In this document: in pieces, positions 49,966-64,000 of the stretch | How positions within the stretch are numbered: position 1 is the first letter of the stretch | Layout: every line of letters starts with the position of its first letter | Origin: Elysia chlorotica | Lineage: Eukaryota > Mollusca > Gastropoda > Plakobranchidae | Direction of reading: 5' to 3' | DNA: 64,000 nt | Assembly: GCA_003991915.1 (NCBI GenBank) | Contig: RQTK01001114.1 | Span: 1-64,000, forward strand | Program-made: the position numbers and the translations under genes | The notes under the pieces: model-generated | Database searches by the model: none | Told to the model about the DNA's origin: nothing | What the model saw: only the letters and a program-made list of their open reading frames with translations

Positions 49966-51418
49966 ATTATCATGTGTTTTTTAACTCTCATGTAGACAAG
50001 AAGAGAAGAAATAGAAAGAAAATCGGCAACAACAACACTGTGCAGCAAATCATAGCGCAATGAAGATAACAGTATGAATAATTCACGATATTTAAGTTCA
50101 GCTTTAAAGGTTCCCCAGTGTCTTTTGGGCGTTGGTTGCAAACAACGTTTTTATTTTAGCTCATTCCTTTTTTATATTCTCTTTATCCACAATGTTCTCT
50201 TTATCTAGTTTTACTATGGACATTGAAAATATCCAATTGGGATAATGACTAGAAAATCTCTCCTCCGAGCGTCAATAATTTAAACAATCTAGGCTGACGA
50301 GATTGATCACAGCTGAGTTAAAGTCAATTCCCATGGGGTTGCATAGGGTCAGGCCATTCTGAAATCTTTCAGACAGACGCAATTTGCTGAAATTGTCATT
50401 TAACAGACCAACAGGCATAAATGCAACTGCAAATATGAGAGGCGAAAATCTTTATTTGATGGTATTTCTTCCTTTCCTACGGTTACATAGTAAAAACTAA
50501 ACTGAGACTTTGACGCCAACTGAGAATTGAACCTTGAACGTCCCTGTCTAGGTCCAGAGCACTGGTGGATTATGTTACTTTCACACCCTAAAATATTTAT
50601 GTGATCTTCAGCACCGCTGTATTTGACTTTGCTGAATCGGCGCATTCACTCGAGACAATTATGTTTTATTGACAATACGAACATCAGTGTGACGTGCAGT
50701 AAAGCTTACACTAGTACATAGCAGTAACCGATTGTTTGTGCTCATACCTTTGTGTAAGGCTCTTTCAAGCTGCAGATGTACACCAGTTTGTTTGTTTGTT
50801 GTGGATTTTTTTATGTGTGTTTCACCTGTGCGACACTATAGTTGTTTGGTTCAGATCGCTAGAACAGTTTACATTCACTGCCACACCTTTTTTTATTACC
50901 TATACATTAAAGTCAATCCGAGTATCAGTTTTATTTACATTATTAATTTCTACTCTACTTGATTTTGACTCTGTCGCAATTAACAGCTGTTTATGTTTTT
51001 TGTTATTAATTTGAGCTTGGTGTACCGTAAGCAAAGAGAGCACGCGAAGCAACCAATCTGTGTCGATTTAATTAATTGCTTTCCCTTGCAATCTGGGACA
51101 AAAGTTTGATAGTTGCAAAATGTACGTCTTTCGGTTTGTCATAGCTCTATCATTTGCTACACATAGTTTCATTTAGCATTTTTCTTTTTCAGCAGTTAAC
51201 TTTTGGGCGAATGCTTTGTAAAGTGACTAGGTTTTAACATCCGTAGATCAATGTTGGAAGAATGTGTTGCTCGTAAACTTGTCTGTAAAAACAAGAGAGT
51301 ATTTGGGTCAGTTCAAATATAAAAAGGAGTCAGTTGTAGATACCGCTTCAGCTATTTAGTTGTAATGTGTTGATTATGTTTTTTGCCCCTCGCCCTTTCG
51401 TGTATTTGCAATGGTGTT
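49966..51418. other. AT-rich non-coding stretch
   Basis: The first few hundred bases may still belong to the Helitron-like element. A tRNA-like B box on the minus strand near 50523-50540 could be a decayed SINE. No gene. Confidence 0.45.
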
Positions 51419-51449
51419 CTCTCTGTCTCTCTCTCTGTCTCTCTCTCTC

Positions 51450-51496
<47 letters not shown>

Positions 51497-51660
51497 TTAA
51501 ATATATTCCTTTCTTTCTCTATCTCCCCCCTCTCCATCTCTCTCCCTATATCTATCTTAGTATATACCTATCTGTCTCTTTCGATCTCCCTCACTCACTC
51601 TCTTTATCTTTTACTTTATCCCTCTCTCTCTCTCTTTCTCTCTCTTCGCCTTTAAATCTG
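51419..51660. repeat. CT-rich microsatellite region
   Basis: CT dinucleotides to about 51488, then CT/TA-rich low-complexity DNA. Ser/Leu frames across it are not genes. Confidence 0.9.
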
Positions 51661-52334
51661 CTTTACCCCTCTCTCCCTATTACTATCACTCCTATGCATC
51701 GTACATGTAATGGATTTCTACAATCAACGAAATGACCGCTCTCTCTAATGTTTATAGACCCTATGGGCCGCTAGCGGTGCAGGCAAATTTATGCTTAATT
51801 CCCTGCAGACTGTCTGTCTGTCTGTAGTCTGTCTGGCAGTGACGGAGAGGCGGGCTCACCATCATGGAAATTAGGTTGGCAGGTTTTAGTAGTGAGGAGT
51901 ACCATACATCCTCCCAAACGCTGTGACCAACTAGATCTATGTCTGATTAGAGACTGGGACAGACGACTAACTGGATTGAGAGTTATTCGTTGTTCGTGAG
52001 TAACTAGATCTATGCCTGCTTAGAGAAAACGGTTCATTCCATGACATCAGAAAGACTCATATTTTCTGTTTTACTTTATTGGTGCGTTTCTTTTTTTTTT
52101 TTTTTTTGTGTATCTCCAAAGTAGACTACGCTATAATGATGGAGGAAAGGCAAGTAGGTTTAAAATAATGTTTAGTCAGAGCTCCGTCAGCAATTGTTTA
52201 AATTGTTCGTGTTGAAAAGTGGTTAAACAATGGATCAACTTCATAAAAATCTGAAGAATGTGTAAAAATATATAATAATTGTTTCTTTAAGGTATGCATT
52301 GAAATACTGTATTTGATAAACACAGCTTTGTGTG
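51661..52334. other. Non-coding stretch with short CTGT and poly-T runs
   Basis: A CTGT run lies near 51810-51835 and a poly-T run near 52090-52108. Nothing else recognised. Confidence 0.5.
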
Positions 52335-52730
52335 TATCACCCACTAATAAAATACCAAGCAACTATATAATTTGTGATCTGTAAACCTGCAGTATGGTAC
52401 AAAAACACCAAACATCCATAGAGTAGCTGTAAAGCTGGATGCAAGATACAGAAACCTCAATCAGCCATATAGTTTGCTGCCTGTAAATTTGCACAAAAGA
52501 TAAAACAAATCTCAAACACCAATAATTACAGTTTTAACCTGTAAATTCGCACACAATATACCCGTACAAAAACATAAAGCACCTATATATTGTTGTAACA
52601 CGTAAATGTGCACGCTAGATAAAAATAACTTAGCACTCACATAGGTGTTTGACTTGTAATGCTGCAGGCAAGATAAAAAAAACAAAAACTCAAACTGTCA
52701 TAACTATAGTTTTTGATCTACAGGCGTGTG
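52335..52730. repeat. Degenerate minisatellite, ~65-bp unit
   Basis: About six diverged copies of a unit with tgtaaattngcac, aagataaaa, ctcaaacacca and a tatagtttt-like segment. It is AT-rich and has no coding potential. Confidence 0.55.
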
Positions 52731-53670
52731 ATTTCGGCGTTTTTTGTTGTGTTTTGGCAGGTGGTCCCGTGATGTAGGATACATCTGGAGTATCATTAGT
52801 TCAGGTACAACAAACGCTCTTTATCTCTCGTATTTAATGTGTCACCTTGATGTTTTCACGTAATTTAATTCCTTTCCCCTCTAACTCAGCAGTATAATAT
52901 AACTTACTTACTCATGCACACGAATTATGCTAGACAAGCCTTCCAACTATAACCTGGCAGTTACCAAAACAAATCATTATCTTTTGGCAACGGTAGTATT
53001 TCTATTTTCTTGTACAGAAAAGCCGAGACAAACTCACGCTAAGACTAGGCAAGTTAACCCAGACAGTGAAGCTGTCAATCCCAAGGTCTTCTCCCTCAAT
53101 CTAAAACTTTATCTTCAAAATTCTAGGCCACCGTATTTTTTTTTTAATCCTACACAAGATTCCCCTATAACAGGCACATTTGGCGTAACTAGGAGAACAG
53201 CTTTTGGTGAGGGAAACAAACATCCCTCGCGCAATCTTTGCACCTACAAAGTGGCATCAAAATCAAAACAATCATAGTCAAGGTGGACCTATACCTGTTA
53301 ATTGTAGATCTACAGTTGGTTTGACCTTTTGGTATTCCCCTCACATGACAAGAATGTGGTTTCTAATTTCATGCTCACTTGGAGTTTAGTCATCATGCAT
53401 AGAATCTGTACACATGTGGGGCTATAGTATTCTATACAAACAAGATAAGGGACGTGCGGACTATTCCTTATCGAGTAAGTATGAGTTTTCAATAAAATAC
53501 ATAGATTTATAGAATAATGAAAAATAGATAGGTAGATAGACATATTGATAATTTCTTTAGATATATAGAGATGTGGGTTGAAATATGAGTAAGTAGTTGA
53601 AAATAGTACCTTTTCATTGCGTCATTACTTAATAATTTGCTTACTTAGTAGATAGGTAGATCGATAGCTA
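52731..53670. other. AT-rich non-coding stretch
   Basis: A 116-codon open frame at 52927-53277 (+) has no domain, signal peptide or splice context that I can defend, so it is not called as a gene. Confidence 0.5.
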
Positions 53671-53741
53671 TGAGATGGATGGATGGATGGATGGATGGAT
53701 GGATGGATGGATGGATGGATGGATGGATGGATGGATGGATG

Positions 53742-53795
<54 letters not shown>

Positions 53796-53822
53796 GAGAA
53801 AGAGAGAGAGAGAGAGAGAGAG
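53671..53822. repeat. (GGAT)n(GATA)n(GA)n compound microsatellite
   Basis: GGAT to about 53743, GATA to about 53792, then GA to about 53822. From 53823 to 54533 the DNA is AT-rich and featureless. Confidence 0.95.
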
Positions 53823-54533
53823 GAAGAAAAAGAGATAGATATTGTCCAGATTTGTTTCGATATTATACAGCAGTTCGTGTTGTTCCTATCCTAAAACCTT
53901 TTTTTAATTTGGCAAGCAATGGGAACAAAACACTCACACACACTGTTACTGTTTCCTCTTTACACTGAACAGCAATTACTCCCAACATAATTATGGCGTG
54001 ACTACGTGTAAATAACATGAGGCACTCAAAAATGAGCTATGAGCGGCGCTATAGTGCTCATATAATTGGGGCCATAATAAACTGCGAAAATATAATATTA
54101 TTGGGGAAGCCTAAAAAATGGAGCAATTCAAGTCAAAAACTTCATAGAACTATAGAATGGGGCTGACCTCTTTCGCTAAAAAAAACAAAAAAACACGTGA
54201 TAGTCTGTAATCTTTTGATTGGGATAGACCATAGACCTATTTGAATAATTATACCGTTTTGCATTAGCCGGCTTACAAGCATCACGTGCCTTTTCTGAGG
54301 TAAAGGTCATCCCCATTGTCATGAGATGTAAACAGAACCACTTTTAGAGAGGTGAGCAGGGCTTAAAAATGGAAAGAAAAAACAAAGTCACCGAATTGAA
54401 CGAAGTAAAAAAGATGTGTGTACACCATGAGTAACCGTGATTTATTTCTTTTATTTTTAAGCATAATATAGAGGACAAATATACACCAAGTGTTGTTTCT
54501 CTAAGACCACACGGTTAGCCCACACTGTAACGA

Positions 54534-54786
54534 TGTTGAGTTGAGTTGAGTTGGTTTTAGCATCAGCAATATATAGTCTATATTGTGGACGTGCCCCAGA
54601 CGGACGTCTGACCGTTTTAAATGCTACCACACACGAGACAGGGCGGGGATACCATGACTCCCGTCTCAGCCGATCACATTAAACTGACACCGGCCCAACC
54701 AGTAGGGAATGCAACCGCCAGGATTCGAACTCGGGACCTTTTGCGTTGGAAGCCGATGTTCTTACCCCTGGACCGCCCCCCCCTCC
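54534..54786 (-). mobile_element. tRNA-derived SINE with TSD, reverse strand
   Basis: Complete reverse-strand copy: a GAGTT-type tail at the left, body, B box (gattcgaactc read on +), head near 54750-54780. Target-site duplication ctgtaacga lies at 54525-54533 and 54787-54795, and similarity continues one or two bases further. Confidence 0.88.
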
Positions 54787-54795
54787 CTGTAACGA

Positions 54796-56602
54796 CGTAA
54801 ACTGGCTTATGTCACAGAAGCACAAACAGCCTTTCGTAGGTGTACAAAGAGCACCCATTTGCATTCCAATAAAGTGCTTGCTTAGTGCAATATGGCGGCG
54901 AGTATCCGGAAACTCCAATATTGTAATTTGATGGAACAGGAAAAGTGTAGGTATTTTTTTTAATGTGGGCCTAACTTTTTAGTATGACTGGGGTAAAACA
55001 TGAATCATGAACTCGTTTTAAGCTTATGTAATGGAAAGGGAGCACTTGTTTTGTCTTCAACGTGTCTATTTTGTGATGACTTTTATATTGTTTTTTTTCT
55101 TACTTTGCTCCTAAACTCTCTTGATCTGTGTATCTGTGAGCACGATATTTAGGCAACTTTCGGAAATTTCACAAAAGATCAAGATTTGAAACTTATTGTT
55201 TCGATGCCAAGATGTGCAATAATTTTTTTTTTATATTTCCATAATTTTGCCTGTTATTCTAGGGAAGCCTTGGAAAAGATAGATCGCTATCATCCAATAA
55301 TTATTGCTCCCTTATTATCATAACACTATTTTGGCACCAGTGCGCGCCGCCACGTCTCTCATAGCGCATAAAAAATGTGTCTACGGTGATTTGGTTTGTG
55401 TGTGTGTGTGTGGGGGGGGAATTAGTTTTGTACAACACAAAAATGTTTGGCTACGGTGATTTGGTGTGTGTTTCTTGGGAAAGAGGGGGGGGATTAGTTT
55501 TGTACAACACATCTTGTAAATAAAAGAATGACCCTCTTCTATGTTTCCAGGGGGGATCCAATACGGTGACGGCCTTAATACCTGTGTTTGAAGTTTTACG
55601 TGATGCCAAAACAAAGCCAGAACTTTGCGCTAGAATTTCTATCTAAACCGAACTTTAATTTGCTAGCGATCCAACCAGGGGAAAACAAGCTTGCAGTTTT
55701 ATGTGACATCGAACGCCACATCTCCAGATTAGATGCCGAGCGTTTAACTGACTGATCCATCTCATTTCCAACAGGGGAAAAAAGCAGAAAAAGTCTGTAA
55801 TGGTAGGACTTTAAAAAATCGGTTTATTTACTCCTCCCAAGCACGAGGATATATTAAAGAGTAAATATTGTGTGGAGTAGTGAGTTGTGCTTTTGTCTTT
55901 TAAAACTGTCAAATTCTCTGTGGACATTTGAAGTTTACATTTCTTTCCTTAATTGTATTCTTAAACACTGCAGCTGTTTAACAATCTGGAATTGCCTGCC
56001 AATTAGAAAATCCTTTTGACTTTATTTATCAGGTAATCTCAAAAGTATAAGTTTGACAAAACTTTTTGGCATTTATAGGTTCTTCATACTGGTCTAGAAT
56101 AAAATATGGGGACAAGATAAAAAAAATTGGCAATATATCTATTAATAAAGTATATTCGTGTAATGGAATTATAGGTCTATAGTACTGCACGTAGCATTTT
56201 CTCGAGTCCCAAAGGTGATTTACGTTCATAGTATTCTTGAATTTGGCATTTTTTTTATCAGTTCTCAGTTGACCAACTTGTGTACATTGTATGGATTGTT
56301 CTTTTTTTAAAACCTTAGCTCTTCCCAGGTCAGGATACGCCAACTACAGATTATACCAGGCTTTGTTTGTCCTGTCTTCAAAATGCAAAAATTCTTTATA
56401 ATGACATATTCAACGGTACACGCATGATCGAATGGTGTCTTCTCTCTTCCCTTAAATTTCGGGGTTAAATATTTATGCTGTCCTCGATTTCTGTAAGAAC
56501 GTGTCGGGGGCAAAACACGAGCTGCAGAACTTAATGGGGAAAATGGGGAGGGTGGACTGATTCATTAGTTTTATTTTAACTTCATATTCTCTTTGGTTTC
56601 AG
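54796..56602. other. AT-rich non-coding stretch upstream of the GPCR
   Basis: Holds a tandem duplication of about 70 bp at 55379-55511 (both copies contain ctacggtgatttgg and ttagttttgtacaacac, with GT/G runs between). No gene is seen. Confidence 0.5.
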
Positions 56603-56746
56603 GATTGACACAAGAACCAGATTTGTGACAATTGCCTGCAGAAAAGAAAATGGAAACACACTCGACCAGTTAGAGACTAGGGGTATCCCTCATGAAACAA
56701 TCTTTTACCTCACCATCAGGTGAAAATTAACGTTCTGCGGGACTAG
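56603..56746 (+). other. Possible 5' UTR of the GPCR gene
   Basis: A ctctttggtttcag acceptor-like site at 56589-56602 precedes 144 bp leading to the ATG. There is an upstream stop in frame. This is a candidate UTR exon start only; the promoter was not identified. Confidence 0.35.
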
Positions 56747-61818
<5,072 letters not shown>

Positions 61819-61911
61819 GTGAGAGACAAAGGGGGAGAGGGGGGAGAGAAACATACAGATAGGGAGAGAAGGGGGATACACACACACAGAAAGAAAGATA
61901 TGAAAAGCTCC

Positions 61912-62003
61912 ATAAATAATAAGCTGTTTCTAAAATTTCACAAGTCGTTTTTCACCTATAAATAATAAGCTGTTTCTAAAATTTCCTAAGTCATTTTTCA
62001 CCT
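61912..62003. repeat. 46-bp tandem duplication
   Basis: Two copies of a unit beginning ataaataataagctgtttct, at 61912 and 61958. A few substitutions separate them. The DNA from 62004 to 62350 is AT-rich with nothing recognised. Confidence 0.85.
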
Positions 62004-62352
62004 TTTGGAGAAAAAAATTACAAGTTAGGTAGCCCTATTGCATTTTGTCAAAAGTCAAATTACTTCTATCACATGACTGAACCCGTACTTATTTGTCGGT
62101 TACATTAAAAAATTAAAATAATTCTTTCTGGATGTGACATGGACCCTTTTAGTTTGATAACCTCATGACTTAGACCACATACCACGGACATAGTCAATTT
62201 CAACCCGTTACCTTCATGACTTATATCACAAGGCAAAATAGCTAATAAGAAGAAAATGGTAAAAAGAAATCTTAAGAAAACACTACCAAGTCTTATAAAA
62301 TACACAAAGGACTTTGTTTTGGATTTTATAACAAAAATCAATTACTACAAAG

Positions 62353-62438
62353 AGCTATAATATCGCTCTTCAGAGCCATAGTTCATAAAAGCAGAGCCAT
62401 TGAATCTTTCTTAAAATAGTGTATGTCAAGCCAACAGG
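62353..62438. repeat. ~85-bp direct repeat, copy 1
   Basis: Matches 62848-62936 at roughly 80 percent by eye, sharing agctataatatc, atagttcataaaagca and gtcaagc. The intervening DNA is AT-rich and non-coding. Confidence 0.7.
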
Positions 62439-62810
62439 GTTCTTAGTATAAACAAATATAGGTTTTAATTTAAAATAAAAACTGTAACTACAACGTTCTA
62501 TATTATAGACAATACAATGTATTTGAGTGTATTGAAATTATGACACGATTGCTCTGTATTTGGTGGAAACATACTTATTGAACAACTTAAATAGAGGCGC
62601 ATTCAAGTAGAATAATAAATTTAAACAAAATTTTAGGCGTTGCACTGCCATACCTGAAGTCACCATCAATCAATTACTAACAATTACTAACCAATAGTCT
62701 CTTTTTAACCTTACAAAAGAATTTACTTCGGCTCATCTTTATAAAAGAAAAGTAAGACAGTAATCATAAATAGAGTGGCAGACCCCCCAATATGCAGTGT
62801 TTGTTTACTT

Positions 62811-62850
62811 TCAAAAGGAATTGGACAGCGTCGACTGATACCTAGAAACA
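62811..62850 (+). pseudogene. Short duplicate of LINE RT fragment
   Basis: Repeats the start of the LINE piece at 62938: a frame close to FxKxxDSVDR, a conserved reverse-transcriptase segment, followed by the same acctagaaac. Confidence 0.65.
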
Positions 62851-62936
62851 AAACAGCTATAATATCACTCTCCAGGGTCATAGTTCATAAAAGCAAAGCC
62901 ACTAAATATTTCTTATAGTACTGTGGGTCAAGCTAA
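62848..62936. repeat. ~85-bp direct repeat, copy 2
   Basis: Second copy of 62353-62438. It lies between two copies of a reverse-transcriptase fragment, so it belongs to the rearranged edge of the LINE remnant. Confidence 0.7.
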
Positions 62937-62937
62937 C

Positions 62938-63990
62938 TTGTTTACTTTCAAAAGAAATTCGACAGTGTCGACCGATGTGTCACCTAGAAACTGGTGGATC
63001 ACAATGATTTTCCACCAAAGTTCATCATCATATTTTAACAAATTCATAAAGACGCCACTTGTCAAGTCATCCACGACGGGAAACTAACGGAATCGTTCAA
63101 CGTGAAAACTTGCACCCGTCAGAACTGGGATCTGTCAGAGTTGTTTGCTCTCGCTGACGATCTTCCGATGGTGGTACTGAGTGATGCGAAAGTCAACTAC
63201 ATGCCAAAGGACGGATAGCCAGTGGATCTTTATGAGGCATCTGGAGGATCTTGACTTTGCAGACGACATCAGCCTTCTCTCTCAAAGACAAAAACAAGAC
63301 ACCCAAGAGAAGCTATATCGTGTGTCAGAAGAGGCCAGACATATCTGAAGAAAAAACTGAGGCCATACAAATCATTAACAGACAGGCAGATCCACTGCAG
63401 CTGCATCAGGAAAACATCGAAGAGGTTGACAAGTTCGTTTATCTTGGCATGTTGTCAGTAAAGACGGGGGCACAGACGAGGACATCAGATGTCGAATCAA
63501 CAAGGTCAGATACGCCTTCAAAACCCTAAGATCAATCTGGAGGTCTATAGCCCTGTCGGTAAAACCAAAATCCGGATTGTCAATACCAACGTGAAGTTGG
63601 TCTTACTCTATGGCTCAGAAACATGGCGCGTTACCAAGACCAACAGCCATAAACTGCAACTACCAACACATGCCTCAGAAACATTCTCAACGTTAGGTGG
63701 CCTGAGGTTGTCTCAAACAACTGTGGAACAGAACGAAGCAAACCCCATCGAGAGTCGAGACGGACGTCAGTGTGGAACCCCCAAGGTAAACTTAATCTGC
63801 TGCCCAAAGCACCAATGCCGAGATAAAAGCCGCTGGTACTACATAGGCCGAGCTGAAGAGGACCAGCCAGAACAGAATTTGTTGGAAGGGATTTGCTGCG
63901 GCCTTACGTTCCACAGGAAATCGAAAGCCTAAAACTCACTTTGGTCGGCGAACCTTCATCTATGATCCATTGTCCATACAGAGGTTGTTG
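62938..63990 (+). mobile_element. Decayed non-LTR retrotransposon (LINE) reverse transcriptase
   Basis: Split across all three forward frames by frameshifts and stops are the landmarks of a LINE reverse transcriptase, in order. They are FDSVDR (about 62956-62975); a TGICQSCLLS-like segment (about 63130); LDFADDISLLS with the F-A-D-D catalytic motif at 63255-63266; EVDKFVYLGM (about 63425); IRCRINKVRYAFKTL (about 63490); and VLLYGSETWR (about 63603), followed by a Trp-rich C-terminal segment. The YLGS...LLYGSETW pattern is typical of RTE/CR1-like animal LINEs. The endonuclease part is absent and the element runs toward the window end. It cannot make a functional enzyme. Confidence 0.85.
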
Positions 63991-64000
63991 TCTTCATCAT

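Noticed and set aside
52927..53277. 116-codon open frame as a small gene
   Set aside because: No signal peptide, domain or splice evidence; AT-rich composition equals the flanks.

Overview
This looks like nuclear DNA of an invertebrate animal, most likely a mollusc and probably a gastropod. The genes have multiple exons with GT-AG introns, sit as short GC-rich islands in AT-rich DNA, and are surrounded by long microsatellites, minisatellites and tRNA-derived SINEs. The species assignment is inference. A run of 159 N shows that this is a draft assembly.

Two protein genes are supported, both on the + strand. The first (coding exons 30018-31112, 33341-33547, 36900-36995, 38623-40506) is a voltage-gated potassium (Kv) channel alpha subunit, nearest to the Shaw/Kv3 type. 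It has a complete T1 domain, S1-S6 and a cytoplasmic tail. Exon 2 carries a recent in-frame 72-bp tandem duplication that includes the last five bases of the intron. This adds 24 residues at the end of T1, or offers a second splice acceptor. The S1-S2 loop is about 145 residues long, the S6 PXP motif reads T-V-P, and S4 lacks the first arginine. The second gene (exons 56747-56988, 58372-58524, 59640-59756, 60234-60368, 61653-61818) is a class A, FMRFamide-receptor-like GPCR. TM1-TM5 are present, and TM6-TM7 are not found in the window. Both are membrane signalling proteins, but nothing here shows that they work together.

Layout: 1-9.2 kb is AT-rich with microsatellites, one SINE with target-site duplications, and a 206-bp element with perfect 29-bp inverted ends. 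9.2-12.1 kb holds a 0.77-kb direct repeat pair, and 14.8-19.5 kb a 2.4-kb tandem duplication. 19.5-21.2 kb holds SINEs, one nested in another. 26-29 kb holds three minisatellites, including a large field with a roughly 418-bp higher-order period. 30-40.5 kb is the Kv gene. 40.5-56.6 kb is intergenic with SINEs, an inverted-repeat element, a Helitron-like element and microsatellites. 56.6-61.8 kb is the GPCR. 62.3-64 kb holds a decayed LINE reverse transcriptase.

Main oddities: the T1 exon duplication; minisatellites that start at the splice donors of two GPCR introns and repeat the donor motif; a dispersed inverted-repeat family found in four places; a candidate Helitron terminus; and long GAA/TTC tracts inside introns of both genes.
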